The notes beneath the pieces were generated by a model. It was given only the letters and a program-made list of their open reading frames with translations. It was not told the origin of the DNA and did no database searches. Position numbers and translations under genes: made by a program. Shown one piece after another: positions 55,637-64,000 of a stretch of DNA of 64,000 nt; the first letter of the stretch is position 1, and every line of letters starts with the position of its first letter. The DNA lies in assembly GCF_052118925.1 (NCBI RefSeq), contig NZ_JBQKGG010000001.1, forward strand, positions 365,185 through 429,184, given 5' to 3'. The DNA is from Lientehia sp934351765. Its GTDB lineage: Bacteria; Bacillota; Clostridia; Lachnospirales; Lachnospiraceae.

Positions 55637-56724
55637 TCTTTTTCCTCCCGTATGATAGTTCCGCCTCCGGCCACATACTCCCCGTCATAAAGCACCAGCG
55701 CCTGCCCGGGAGTCACTGCCCGCACCGGTGTAAGAAATCTGCATTCCAGCATATCCTCTCCGATCCGTTTCACCTGGCAGGGTGCTCCCTGATGGGCATA
55801 ACGGATCTTTCCGAGAAAGACTTTTTCCTCCGGGAAATCCGGAAGCGCCATAAAATTCAGATTCCTGCAGCGAAGCGTATCCGTGAATACATCCTCTGCC
55901 TCGCCGATGACCACTTCATTGGTCTCCGGACGGATTTCCGTCACAAAAACCGGATGTCCCATGGAAAGGCCCAGGCCTTTCCGCTGGCCGATGGTATAAT
56001 GGATAATACCCTTATGATGTCCGAGAACATTCCCGTCCCTGTCCACAAAATTTCCGCCTCGCACCGGGCAGGCCGTTGTTTTTTCAATAAATCCGGCATA
56101 ATCGTTATCCGGCACAAAGCAGATTTCCTGGCTGTCAGGCTTTTTCGCCACCGGAAGTCCCTTTTCCTCCGCAATAGCCCGGATCTGCTCCTTTTCATAC
56201 ATGCCTACAGGCATTAAGGTGTGAGCCAGCTGATCCTGAGTCAGGTTATAAAGCGCATAGGTCTGGTCCTTCGCCGCCGTTACTGAACTGCGGATCGCAT
56301 AGCGGCCGTTCTCCAGCTGCTCCACCCGGGCATAATGACCGGTAGCAATATAATCCGCACCGATATCCATGCTGCGCTTCAAAAGAGCTTCCCACTTCAC
56401 ATAACGGTTGCAGGCAATACAGGGATTTGGCGTCCTGCCGTGGAGATAATCGTCCACAAAATAATCCATGACCTTTTCCCGGAAAATATCTTTGAAATTC
56501 ATCACATAATAAGGGATCCCCAGAAGCTGCGCCACACGCCTTGCGTCATCAACGGCAGAAAGACCGCAGCAGCCGCCGTTTTCTTCGACAACTGTCCGGT
56601 CTTCGTCCTGCCAGATCTGCATGGTTACACCGATTACCTCATACCCCTGTTCCAGGAGCAGGCAGGCAGCCACCGAAGAATCCACTCCGCCGGACATGCC
56701 CACCACAACTTTCTGTTTTCCCAT
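55633..56724 (-). CDS. mnmA: tRNA-specific 2-thiouridylase
   Basis: Puts sulfur on U34 of tRNAs for Lys, Glu and Gln. The 363-residue protein has the PP-loop GMSGGVDSSVAACLLL, the first catalytic Cys in TPNPCIACNRYVK (~residue 104), TGHYARV, KDQTYALYNL and the second Cys in DSQEICFVPDNDY (~residue 200), plus the C-terminal beta-barrel with GQALVLYDGEYVAGGGTI. It lies two bases after nifU, so sulfur delivery from NifS is built into the operon. Confidence 0.96.
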   Translation of the reverse strand: MGKQKVVVGMSGGVDSSVAACLLLEQGYEVIGVTMQIWQDEDRTVVEENGGCCGLSAVDDARRVAQLLGIPYYVMNFKDIFREKVMDYFVDDYLHGRTPNPCIACNRYVKWEALLKRSMDIGADYIATGHYARVEQLENGRYAIRSSVTAAKDQTYALYNLTQDQLAHTLMPVGMYEKEQIRAIAEEKGLPVAKKPDSQEICFVPDNDYAGFIEKTTACPVRGGNFVDRDGNVLGHHKGIIHYTIGQRKGLGLSMGHPVFVTEIRPETNEVVIGEAEDVFTDTLRCRNLNFMALPDFPEEKVFLGKIRYAHQGAPCQVKRIGEDMLECRFLTPVRAVTPGQALVLYDGEYVAGGGTIIREEKE

Positions 56725-56726
56725 AC

Positions 56727-57164
56727 TTAGTATTCTTCTTCCTCTTCGCCCTCGCTGATATCATTCTTGGGCTTTTCCAGACCCTCGATCTTGATATGAT
56801 GCTTCTCTGCATAGTCCCAGAGCGCCGCATGGATCGCTTCCTCAGCCAGTAAGGAACAGTGTACCTTTACGGGCGGAAGTCCGTCCAGTGCCTCCATAAC
56901 CGCCTTATTGGTTACCTGAAGTGCTTCGTAAATGGTCTTTCCCTTTACCATCTCCGTTGCCATGCTGCTGGTTGCCACAGCTGCACCGCAGCCGAAGGTC
57001 TTAAACTTACAGTCGCGGATCACCTGGTTATCATCAATATCCAGGTAGATTCTCATGATGTCTCCGCACTTTGCATTGCCGACGGTACCAACACCGCTGG
57101 CTCCTTCTATTTCACCCACATTTCTGGGGTGCTGAAAATGATCCATTACTTTTTCGCTATACAT
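56727..57164 (-). CDS. nifU: NifU/IscU-type iron-sulfur scaffold protein
   Basis: A 145-residue scaffold on which [2Fe-2S] or [4Fe-4S] clusters are built. The three conserved cysteines are in GNAKCGDIMRIYL, KTFGCGAAVATSS and KVHCSLLAEEAI. The C-terminus ends in an acidic tail (SEGEEEEEY). It lacks the C-terminal NFU domain of longer NifU proteins. It follows nifS by 32 bp and is followed by mnmA after two bases. Confidence 0.95.
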   Translation of the reverse strand: MYSEKVMDHFQHPRNVGEIEGASGVGTVGNAKCGDIMRIYLDIDDNQVIRDCKFKTFGCGAAVATSSMATEMVKGKTIYEALQVTNKAVMEALDGLPPVKVHCSLLAEEAIHAALWDYAEKHHIKIEGLEKPKNDISEGEEEEEY

Positions 57165-57196
57165 GGTAGTTCCTCCGTTTTCTGTTGTTTCTAAAT

Positions 57197-58393
57197 TTAT
57201 TTATGCTCGCCGCCGTGCTTTACAAAGTCCTCATACAGAGGAGACATGGAGCGAAGCTTTGCTACGATCTCTTTGATCTTATCTACGGTATAATCGATAT
57301 CCTCCAGAGTGGTATCCTCGCCCAGAGTCAGACGTAAGGAACCGTGAGCAATCTCATGAGGCAGTCCGATGGCAAGAAGCACATGAGACGGATCAAGAGA
57401 TCCGGAGGTGCAGGCAGACCCGCTGGATGCACAGATTCCTGCCATATCGAGCATGATCAGCATGGACTCGCCTTCCACGAACTGGAAGCTGAAGTTTGCA
57501 TTGTTGGGAAGACGTCTGGTACGGTCACCGTTCAGTCTGGAATAAGGGATCTCCTTCAGAACACGGTCGATCAGGTGGTCACGAAGTCCGATCTCTTTCT
57601 TGTTGCGCTCTTCCATGACATCTTCACAGATCTTTGCTGCCATGCCGTATCCGACGATACCGGGTGTATTCTCAGTTCCTGCACGGCGCTTCCGCTCCTG
57701 GGCACCGCCGTGAATGAACGAACGGATCTTTACACCCTTGCGGATATACAAAAAGCCGATTCCCTTGGGCCCGTTGATCTTATGGCCGCTGGAGCTTAAC
57801 ATATCAATATTCATTTCATCAACCTTGATCGGCACATGACCGAATGCCTGAACCGCATCGGTATGGAACAGGATTCCATGCTCCCTGGCGATTTTTCCGA
57901 TCTCGGCGATGGGCTCGATCGTACCGATCTCATTATTGGCAAACATTACGGAGATCAGGATGGTATCAGGACGGATCGCCTTCTTTAATTCTTCCAGATC
58001 TACGAGACCGTTTTCATCCACATCCAGATACGTTACCTCAAAGCCCCGCTCCTTCTCCAGATACTCACAGGTATGGAGGATTGCATGATGCTCGATCTTT
58101 GTGGTGATGATATGCTTTCCTTTTTTCTGATAGGCTTCTGCCGTTGCCTTCAATGCCCAGTTATCAGACTCGGAGCCGCCGCCGGTAAAATAAATCTCAC
58201 TGGGATCCGCGCCAAGAACATGAGCGATCTGCTCTCTTCCCTCGGTAATAGCCTTCTTACTCTCCGCAGCAAGGCTGTAGATCGGCGAAGCATTCCCGAA
58301 CTTCTCACAAAAATAAGGAAGCATTGCATCGAGAACCTTCGGGTTTACCTTTGTCGTTGCCGCATTATCCAAATAAATCAGATGTTGTTCCAT
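57197..58393 (-). CDS. nifS: Cysteine desulfurase
   Basis: PLP enzyme of 398 residues that takes sulfur from cysteine for cluster assembly and tRNA thiolation. Motifs include YLDNAATTKVNPKVL at the N-terminus, FTGGGSESDNWAL, EHHAILHTCE, the PLP-lysine region SSGHKINGPKGIGF and the active Cys loop SSGSACTSGSLDPSH. The ATG at 58391-58393 has AAAGGA 7 nt upstream; an ATG six bases earlier is too close. It is preceded by iscR and followed by nifU. Confidence 0.96.
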   Translation of the reverse strand: MEQHLIYLDNAATTKVNPKVLDAMLPYFCEKFGNASPIYSLAAESKKAITEGREQIAHVLGADPSEIYFTGGGSESDNWALKATAEAYQKKGKHIITTKIEHHAILHTCEYLEKERGFEVTYLDVDENGLVDLEELKKAIRPDTILISVMFANNEIGTIEPIAEIGKIAREHGILFHTDAVQAFGHVPIKVDEMNIDMLSSSGHKINGPKGIGFLYIRKGVKIRSFIHGGAQERKRRAGTENTPGIVGYGMAAKICEDVMEERNKKEIGLRDHLIDRVLKEIPYSRLNGDRTRRLPNNANFSFQFVEGESMLIMLDMAGICASSGSACTSGSLDPSHVLLAIGLPHEIAHGSLRLTLGEDTTLEDIDYTVDKIKEIVAKLRSMSPLYEDFVKHGGEHK

Positions 58394-58457
58394 AATCATA
58401 TCCTTCTTTCCTTTTATGTGTTCCATGAGGCCGGAGCTCCGGTCCATGTATGTTATC

Positions 58458-58901
58458 TTATTCTGGTTTTTCCGTTCCTGCCTGTATGGATCTGCCCTGT
58501 TCCATCAGCTCTGCCAGCGTGATCCCGTCAACGGCCTCCTCCATACTGTCGTTGATCCGTTTCCACACATACTTGGTCACACAGGACTTCGCCGCTTTAC
58601 AGGGGGATTCCTCCTCCAGACCGGAGCATTCTACCGGAGTTAAATCTCCTTCCAGTGCCCGCAGGATGTCACCTACTGAGATCGTTTCCGGATTTCCGTT
58701 GATCAGATACCCTCCCTGATGACCGCGGATGCTTTTCACCAGTCCTGCTTTTTTTAACATTGCCAGAAGCTGTTCCAGATACTTTTCCGACAGCTCCTGC
58801 CGTTCCGCAATGGACTGGATCGATACCGGACCATTCTCACTGGTCATCGCCAGATCCACCATGGCGCGGAGACCGTATCTGCCTTTCGTTGACATTTTCA
58901 T
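58458..58901 (-). CDS. iscR: Rrf2-family regulator, IscR-like
   Basis: A 147-residue regulator with an N-terminal winged HTH (STKGRYGLRAMVDLAM, VSIQSIAERQELSEKYLEQLLAMLKKAGLV, SIRGHQGGYLI) and three cysteines (ECSGLEEESPCKAAKSC) suited to an iron-sulfur cluster. It heads the operon for cluster assembly, so feedback by cluster supply is expected. GGAG lies 8 nt before the ATG. A palindrome ATACC-N7-GGTAT fills most of the spacer of its promoter. Confidence 0.94.
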   Translation of the reverse strand: MKMSTKGRYGLRAMVDLAMTSENGPVSIQSIAERQELSEKYLEQLLAMLKKAGLVKSIRGHQGGYLINGNPETISVGDILRALEGDLTPVECSGLEEESPCKAAKSCVTKYVWKRINDSMEEAVDGITLAELMEQGRSIQAGTEKPE

Positions 58902-58952
58902 CTTTCCATCTCCAAATTCCCAGCGTTTTACTATGATATGACTGACAGTGTC

Positions 58953-58981
58953 ACTATACCATCGGAAGGTATTTTTGTCAA
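58953..58981 (-). promoter_or_regulatory. iscR operon promoter with palindrome
   Basis: TTGACA (58976-58981), 17-bp spacer, TATAGT (58953-58958). The inverted repeat ATACCTTCCGATGGTAT (58956-58972) sits between the boxes, and TGACACTGTCA overlaps the start region. Both are candidate IscR operators. Confidence 0.78.
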
Positions 58982-59026
58982 GCCCCTGTCAATATACTTT
59001 ATCAATAACGATACCAGGAGAGTTCC

Positions 59027-60586
59027 ATGTCCGCAGACAAACAGAACCATTCCCTGCTCCTTGGTACGCTTACGCTGACCGCTTCCGGACTCGCTGCCCG
59101 TTTTGCCGGCTTTTTTTACCGGATCTATCTGTCCCGAAAGCTCACCGCGGAGGCCATGGGGCTTTATCAGCTTGTCTATCCTCTTTACAGTATCTGTTTT
59201 TCCTTGTGCTGCGCTTCCTTTCAGACTGCACTCTCCCGGTTCGTAGCTGCCGAATATCCGAAGCCTGGCGGCGGACACAGCCTGCGATATCTGGCATGCG
59301 GACTGCTCCTCTCTCTTTCCCTTGCTTTTCCTGCATCCATGCTCCTGTTTCTGTCTGCGCCATGGATTGCTTCTCACATTCTGGGGGATCCTCGATGCTG
59401 TCCGCTTCTGAAGATCATGGCCTGGTCCGTTCCGTTAAGCGCCGTCCATTCCTGTATCTGCGGCTATTATTATGGGAAGAGCCGTGCCTCGATCCCTGCC
59501 TCTGCACAGATCATGGAACAGCTTGTCCGGATCAGCACCGTCATGATCATCCTATTCCGCGCAGAGCAGACCGGAAAAGAAATCACCGCCGTTTATGCTG
59601 CCCTGGGACATTTCGCCGGAGAAATGGGTGCGCTCCTCACCAGTTCTTTCTTCTTTCTTGCAGAGCTGCGCAGACGGAACGCTTTCAAAGCCGGCTGCAC
59701 AGCCACGCCTTCCGGATCGCTGAAGCGTTTCCGCAGGGCCCGGCCAGGGATTTTTCATTCCCTGCTTCTTCTCACCCTTCCACTCATGGCAAACCGGATC
59801 TCTTTGAGCCTGCTGCAAAGCGCGGAAACGATCCTGATCCCGTCCAGACTCCGTCTTTTTGGTCTGTCTGCTTCCGATGCCCTGAGTCTTTACGGAGTCT
59901 TCACCGGAATGGCCTTTCCCTTTGTGCTGTTTCCCACAGCATTGACCGGCTCTTTATCCGTCATGCTGCTTCCACACATCGCCAGAGCCCAGTCGGAGCA
60001 GGCCTATGACAGCATCAGCACCTCCGCCTCTGTTTCTATCCGGTGCAGCCTGATCCTGGGGATCCTTTTTAGCGGATTGTTTCTCCATTACGGCACCGCC
60101 ATCGGTACAACTTTATTCCGAAACGAGACTGCCGGTATTCTCTTAAAAATCCTGGCCTGGCTCTGTCCCTTTCTCTATGTCTCCGGAACCATGGCCAGTA
60201 TCTTAAACGGACTCGGCTATACGAAAATCACCTTTCTCCATAACCTGGCCGGTCTTACACTGCGATTTACCTGTGTACTGCTCATCGTCCCGTTTCTGGG
60301 GATCCGCGGCTATCTTTACGGTCTCCTTGCCGGTGAACTGCTTTTGACGGTCTGCCACCTGCGGTTTCTCTGCCGAAAAGGCCTGCTGTTCTCCTTTTCC
60401 TTTTTTCAGGAGATCTTCCGTCCGGTCTTCTGCGTCTTGATCTCCTCAGGAATCATAAAAGGAGCAGAAACGCTTTCTTTTTTTTCTGCGCTTCCGCCCC
60501 TCGGTTCCCTGATCGTATCCGGGTGTCTTTTTGTTTTCTGTTATGGAATGCTTCTGTGGCTGTTAAAGCCAGCCACCTTATTATAA
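59027..60586 (+). CDS. SpoVB/MurJ-like polysaccharide flippase
   Basis: A 519-residue membrane protein with about fourteen helices, of the MOP flippase superfamily (SpoVB, RfbX, MurJ). Typical pieces are LLLGTLTLTASGLAARFAGFFYRIYLSRKLTAEAMGLYQLVYPLY at the start, CGYYYGKSRASIPASAQIMEQLVRI, FPTALTGSLSVMLLPHIARA and LNGLGYTKITFLHNLAGL. In spore formers SpoVB is needed for cortex peptidoglycan, so a role in lipid-linked precursor transport is likely. AGGAGAG precedes the ATG. It diverges from iscR and its end overlaps the DUF1576 gene. Confidence 0.88.
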   Translation: MSADKQNHSLLLGTLTLTASGLAARFAGFFYRIYLSRKLTAEAMGLYQLVYPLYSICFSLCCASFQTALSRFVAAEYPKPGGGHSLRYLACGLLLSLSLAFPASMLLFLSAPWIASHILGDPRCCPLLKIMAWSVPLSAVHSCICGYYYGKSRASIPASAQIMEQLVRISTVMIILFRAEQTGKEITAVYAALGHFAGEMGALLTSSFFFLAELRRRNAFKAGCTATPSGSLKRFRRARPGIFHSLLLLTLPLMANRISLSLLQSAETILIPSRLRLFGLSASDALSLYGVFTGMAFPFVLFPTALTGSLSVMLLPHIARAQSEQAYDSISTSASVSIRCSLILGILFSGLFLHYGTAIGTTLFRNETAGILLKILAWLCPFLYVSGTMASILNGLGYTKITFLHNLAGLTLRFTCVLLIVPFLGIRGYLYGLLAGELLLTVCHLRFLCRKGLLFSFSFFQEIFRPVFCVLISSGIIKGAETLSFFSALPPLGSLIVSGCLFVFCYGMLLWLLKPATLL

Positions 60587-61861
60587 AGAAATCTCTTCCT
60601 TCGCCCTTGCCCTGCGGTCATGGAACGACTGGATCAGCGGCACAAGGAAAATGGCCACCAGACCGCCGGCAAATCCGTTATTGTATAAATTCATGCCACC
60701 GTACACGATACCCACATTCAATGCAACGGAAGAATGTAAAAAGCCCGCAACGATTCCCCAGAATACACCATACTTGGCACTGATGGGCGCCAGTGTGGTC
60801 GAAAGCAGAAGTGCCAGCACCGCCGACGGATCGTAAATATTCCACTGCTTCGTAAGGCTTGCTGCCCAGACTCCGAACATGACCGGTGCAATGCCCCGCA
60901 GATGTTTTCCGGTGGCGCTGAAGCCCACCACCGTAAAGATGGCTCCGATGCTGGGACCGTTTAACGCTCCGCCTGTCACCAGCACGAAGCCCATGGCAAA
61001 CAGGCCGTTGACTGCCATATTGAACATGGTCGGACGGACGCCTTCACTCTTCAGATAATCCGTTCCTCCGCGTCCCTCCGCCTTCCAGATCCGTACATAT
61101 CCCCGCAGGGTTTCCTTCGGAGACGGAAAGAGGCTTACCACGATCATACTCACAAACAGTACCGCAAGGATCACAGCAAACACCGTTGTGTATTCCGTAG
61201 ACCACAAAAGTCTCGATTCCACCGTAAGTCCGAAGGACTTGCATAAGGACATGACCACTGTGGCAATGACCCCAGCCGCAAATCCTACATTATAAAGAGA
61301 ATAGCCGTTGTGGGCAAAATGGGTGTATGTACTCAAGGGAGGCAGGACAAAACCAATGGAAAGCCCCGTCACTGCCGCCAGAAGAAAGCGCACCGGCATG
61401 GGAAAATGTCCCAGCTGCATCAGCTCTGTGATGATCGGCGACAAACTGGTTCCGTAGAACCCGATATACAGATACTTAGATACCGGAACCTTATGAAAGC
61501 GGGAATACAGCACCACGCCAAGAAGGATCAGCCAGATATTTAACAGGTTTTTCCCAAACAGGGAAAAGCCGAACATCAGGCAGAGGGAGGTTACGGTATG
61601 TCCATCAATCTCCATTTTCAGCCCGTAGACCATAAGAAGGCACAGGAGCGTTACCAGACCGGCATTGATCAGTGCCGCCCCCGGACCGCCACTGACAAAA
61701 TAGTCGGTGATCAGGAAGTCCGGCTCCCGAAGGATCGTCAAAAGTCCGTTTCCCAGCCCGGACAACGGCTGCAAAAACAGTCCGATCACCATAAAATACA
61801 AGGGAACCAGTGCCAGAAGAAGGAACTGCTTCTTTCTGGACAGAGGTTTCAGTTCACGCAT
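60581..61861 (-). CDS. DUF1576 membrane protein
   Basis: A 426-residue integral membrane protein with ten or more helices, with the DUF1576 pattern. It has two similar halves with Gly/Asn-rich blocks: THFAHNGYSLYNVGFAAGVIATV in one and LHSSVALNVGIVYGGMNLYNNGFAGGLVAIFLVPL in the other. The G-x-N-x-YN-GF blocks recur. Function unknown; a transporter is plausible from the internal duplication. It converges on and overlaps the flippase gene by six bases. Confidence 0.82.
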   Translation of the reverse strand: MRELKPLSRKKQFLLLALVPLYFMVIGLFLQPLSGLGNGLLTILREPDFLITDYFVSGGPGAALINAGLVTLLCLLMVYGLKMEIDGHTVTSLCLMFGFSLFGKNLLNIWLILLGVVLYSRFHKVPVSKYLYIGFYGTSLSPIITELMQLGHFPMPVRFLLAAVTGLSIGFVLPPLSTYTHFAHNGYSLYNVGFAAGVIATVVMSLCKSFGLTVESRLLWSTEYTTVFAVILAVLFVSMIVVSLFPSPKETLRGYVRIWKAEGRGGTDYLKSEGVRPTMFNMAVNGLFAMGFVLVTGGALNGPSIGAIFTVVGFSATGKHLRGIAPVMFGVWAASLTKQWNIYDPSAVLALLLSTTLAPISAKYGVFWGIVAGFLHSSVALNVGIVYGGMNLYNNGFAGGLVAIFLVPLIQSFHDRRARAKEEISL

Positions 61862-61992
61862 AGAAATACCATCCTTTTCTCAGTATGACTTCTATTGTAA
61901 CCGAGAGCCGTGGGATTGGCAAGCAGAAACGTGGTCACCGCAATATCCTTCCTCCGGCGAAATCCGCGCAGTCCCGAATTTCTATTCTTCCC

Positions 61993-63273
61993 CTACCAGA
62001 TGTCCACCTGTGCAATCTGCGTTTTCCCATCAGAATCCACGTACTGAAATACCAGGCCGCGTACCTCATCAATATCAAGAATGCGGTTCAGCATCCACTG
62101 TTCATGAATCGATCCATCTTGCATAAACACACTTCCGGAACCGAAAGGATATTGTTCATAAATGGTTCCATCGCTCATGCAGAATCCTACCACTCCGATT
62201 TCTGCATCCCTGGTCACATGGACCTGCCGTTCTCCGTCCTCCGTTCGATACACTTCATTCTTCTGTTCTGTCTCCGCACTCAGTGTTACGGATACGGAAA
62301 CCGGGGAAATCTCTGCTCCTGTCAAAACTGCTCTGGATGTCCCAACAGGAAGACTGAGATCCACTTTTTCAATACTTTCGGACGTCCCGGAAAGAATCCA
62401 GTCAAACTCCCACGTCCCGGAAATCTTCGTTTCAAATACTCCTGCTTTCTCGGTAATCTGCCCCAGATCACAAAGCTTCAGGTGTGCCCGCTTTCCGAGA
62501 AAATATCCTTTTTCCCGGCTCCGCATAGTAACCACATATTCCATCGTTCCATCCGAAAGACGATAATTATTCACCTCCGGATCGGTCTGCATTCTTCCTT
62601 CCGCATCGGTATAGCTTCCATTATAAAATTCAAAACCTGCACTGGCTTTCGGAACTTCTCCGTCGATCAGAAATCCGCCTGATTCGCCAAATGCCGGACT
62701 TCCCAAAATTGGCTGCTCATATCCAGCCACTGAAAACGTGATTCGAAGGCAATAATTATCCACTATACAATCCTGAAGCGTCACCGTAATTCCCTGATCT
62801 TCCGCAACTAGTGCAGGAAGTGACAAAATCTCCCGTTCTTCCAATGACATTTTTCCCGCTTTCGGCATGTTTACTTCCGTTTGCTTCTCAGATACCTCTG
62901 TTTGCTTTCCCGTTCCCTGATCCCGTCCGTCCTGCTCTGTATATGTCTTCTGCCCAGACATCATCTGTTTTTCCGTACTTCGTCCTATTTTTCCAAGCGA
63001 AACCGCTGCCAGACAGATTCCTCCAACAGCCAGAACTGCAGCTGCTACTGTCAGGATCAGTCGTTTCCGACTTCTTTTCTTTCTGGTTTTCTGTCTTTTC
63101 ATACTTTCTTTGATTCTATCTGTGGATTTTTCTTCTGCTGTCACATTCTTGCTTCCTGTATATTCTGTACCCCGCCTCCGAATCTCTTCTAATGCCTGAT
63201 CTGCCTTTTTCTTTACTTGCGATGGAATCACAATCTCTTTTTTCAGTTTCTCAAGAAGTTCCGTTCTGTTCAT
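61993..63273 (-). CDS. Anti-sigma factor-like membrane protein (DUF4179 type)
   Basis: A 426-residue protein with a cytoplasmic basic N-terminus (residues 1-70), one transmembrane helix (LILTVAAAVLAVGGICLAAV, ~71-91) and a beta-rich extracytoplasmic part with a conserved ITVTLQDCIVDNYCLRITFSVAG block. The start overlaps the sigma factor gene by four bases (ATGA), the typical arrangement of an ECF sigma and its membrane-bound anti-sigma. The outer domain is presumably the sensor. The N-terminus lacks the HxxxCxxC zinc motif of ZAS-type anti-sigmas. Confidence 0.85.
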   Translation of the reverse strand: MNRTELLEKLKKEIVIPSQVKKKADQALEEIRRRGTEYTGSKNVTAEEKSTDRIKESMKRQKTRKKRSRKRLILTVAAAVLAVGGICLAAVSLGKIGRSTEKQMMSGQKTYTEQDGRDQGTGKQTEVSEKQTEVNMPKAGKMSLEEREILSLPALVAEDQGITVTLQDCIVDNYCLRITFSVAGYEQPILGSPAFGESGGFLIDGEVPKASAGFEFYNGSYTDAEGRMQTDPEVNNYRLSDGTMEYVVTMRSREKGYFLGKRAHLKLCDLGQITEKAGVFETKISGTWEFDWILSGTSESIEKVDLSLPVGTSRAVLTGAEISPVSVSVTLSAETEQKNEVYRTEDGERQVHVTRDAEIGVVGFCMSDGTIYEQYPFGSGSVFMQDGSIHEQWMLNRILDIDEVRGLVFQYVDSDGKTQIAQVDIW

Positions 63274-63791
63274 TCTGTTTTTCCCTCCTTCCCTTCTTCC
63301 ATATACTCAGCTAATAATTTTTTTGCTCTGGCAAGCCTTGTCCGCACCGTTGCCGCCGGAATATCAAGGATCTCACTGATCTCCCTTGCATTAAATCCCT
63401 CCACATAATGCAGTACGACCAACAGCCGATATTTTTCATCCAGCTTTTTCAGAACCAAATTCCATTCTGCTGCTTCATATTCCCTTTCAACACCCGGCTG
63501 CTCCGGAATCTGATCCATATATATCAACTTCCTCTTTTTCCGGATCTGATCCCGGCAACGATTCACCAGAATCCGTACCAGCCATGTTGAAAAATAATTT
63601 GGCTTCTTCAATTTTCCAAGTCCTTCAAACGCTGCCAGGATGGTATCCTGAATGGCATCCGCCGCATCCTCATCACTCGATAAGATCGCCCGCGCTGTTT
63701 TATAAAGCATCTGCATACTCTGCTCCATCAGCTCAGAAAAAGCTTCCGTATCTCCGCTCTGCGCACGCCTTACCAGTTGCTCCAGCGTCAT
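63270..63791 (-). CDS. ECF-type RNA polymerase sigma factor
   Basis: A 173-residue sigma-70 family protein with region 2 (AFSELMEQSMQMLYKTARAILSSDEDAADAIQDTILAAFEGL, with STWLVRILVNRCRD) and region 4 (LVVLHYVEGFNAREISEILDIPAATVRTRLARAKKLL). The ATG at 63789-63791 follows AAAAGGGG; the longer in-frame sequence upstream is not needed. A TGAAAC/CGTCTA promoter of the ECF type lies about 50 bp upstream, so it should activate its own transcription. It is paired with the anti-sigma gene. Confidence 0.92.
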   Translation of the reverse strand: MTLEQLVRRAQSGDTEAFSELMEQSMQMLYKTARAILSSDEDAADAIQDTILAAFEGLGKLKKPNYFSTWLVRILVNRCRDQIRKKRKLIYMDQIPEQPGVEREYEAAEWNLVLKKLDEKYRLLVVLHYVEGFNAREISEILDIPAATVRTRLARAKKLLAEYMEEGKEGKTE

Positions 63792-63836
63792 ACTCTCACC
63801 CCTTTTCTTTCTGTTTATCAATTGGTTTCTATTTAT

Positions 63837-63865
63837 TAGACGGAAAAAGAATCACTTTTGTTTCA
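63837..63865 (-). promoter_or_regulatory. ECF-type autoregulatory promoter
   Basis: TGAAAC (63860-63865), 17-bp spacer, CGTCTA (63837-63842): the -35 AAC and -10 CGTC motifs of SigW/SigM-like ECF promoters. Confidence 0.78.
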
Positions 63866-64000
63866 AAACCAGCCATAATTTTTTCATTTAGTTGATTGCA
63901 TTAGTAACTTCTACTGCCATGCTTCAGAAAAAGAATTGCACGACTAACTTCTGCTTTGCCCTGTTTCTCGCCATTTTCAGGTTGTTTTTCATCCCTTTCT

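Noticed and set aside
58948..60009. 353-codon plus-strand ORF overlapping the flippase gene
   Set aside because: Translation is Cys/His/Arg/Pro-rich low-quality sequence in another frame; the flippase frame has the membrane protein signature and a ribosome site.
63924..63992. 22-codon ORF MKNNLKMARNRAKQKL... on the minus strand after AAAGGG
   Set aside because: It resembles the very start of an XRE-type regulator but stops at once; too short and at the window edge to call.
1..64000. tRNA, rRNA, prophage or insertion sequence
   Set aside because: No cloverleaf, rRNA landmark, transposase or integrase reading frame was recognised; tRNA-like pairing is only part of the T-box leader.

Overview
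The window looks like chromosomal DNA of an anaerobic, spore-forming Firmicute, most likely a gut-type Lachnospiraceae (Clostridium cluster XIVa). The grounds are: strong AGGAGG-type ribosome sites and TTGACA/TATAAT promoters; a T-box and a ZTP riboswitch; SigK and a SpoVB-like protein; PyrB with a separate PyrI; a CooS carbon monoxide dehydrogenase; and many clostridial-type lipoproteins. Most genes lie on the minus strand. I see no rRNA, tRNA, CRISPR array, phage or intact insertion sequence.

Layout. 1-4.3 kb: the start of aspS behind a T-box leader, an AGCS symporter, and purH behind a ZTP riboswitch. 4.5-10 kb: an envelope/efflux module (TetR, HdeD-like protein, MMPL transporter, an LxxxG-repeat exported protein). 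10-16 kb: a VanW-like protein, pyrBI, a Nudix hydrolase, a PAP2 phosphatase, sigK and an orphan LytTR response regulator. 16-24.4 kb: a clostripain-like lipoprotein, an EF-G paralogue, tyrA-aroA and an aminotransferase. 24.5-31.7 kb: a P-type ATPase, a compact CO dehydrogenase operon (Rrf2, cooS, cooF, flavoprotein) and a small lipoprotein. 31.9-35.8 kb: two sulfur amino acid PLP enzymes, a LysR regulator, and a divergent transcription unit that seems to encode only a 25-residue peptide. 35.8-42.3 kb: a DUF3798-type ABC importer co-transcribed with an Xaa-Pro peptidase. 42.5-48.8 kb: tcdA, a serine-acetyltransferase-like fragment, and a LacI-controlled locus with two unusual ProC-like paralogues, an SGNH hydrolase and a broken livH/livK chimera. 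49-53.3 kb: PfkB kinase, RpiB-like isomerase, MATE exporter and a ROK regulator that appears leaderless. 53.4-64 kb: a threonine aldolase; the iscR-nifS-nifU-mnmA-amidase operon; a SpoVB-like flippase; a DUF1576 membrane protein; and an ECF sigma/anti-sigma pair with its own autoregulatory promoter.

The least explained items are: (1) the LysR plus 25-aa peptide unit, with an ATAC-N7-GTAT site centred near -66 of the peptide promoter; (2) the duplicated ProC-like genes with LacI-type operators 240 bp apart, one of them exactly filling a promoter spacer; (3) two families of dispersed intergenic palindromes, one of 29 bp with four copies and one of about 77 bp with three copies, the latter showing compensatory stem changes and a conserved loop. 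All functions are inferred by reading sequence; no database search was run.
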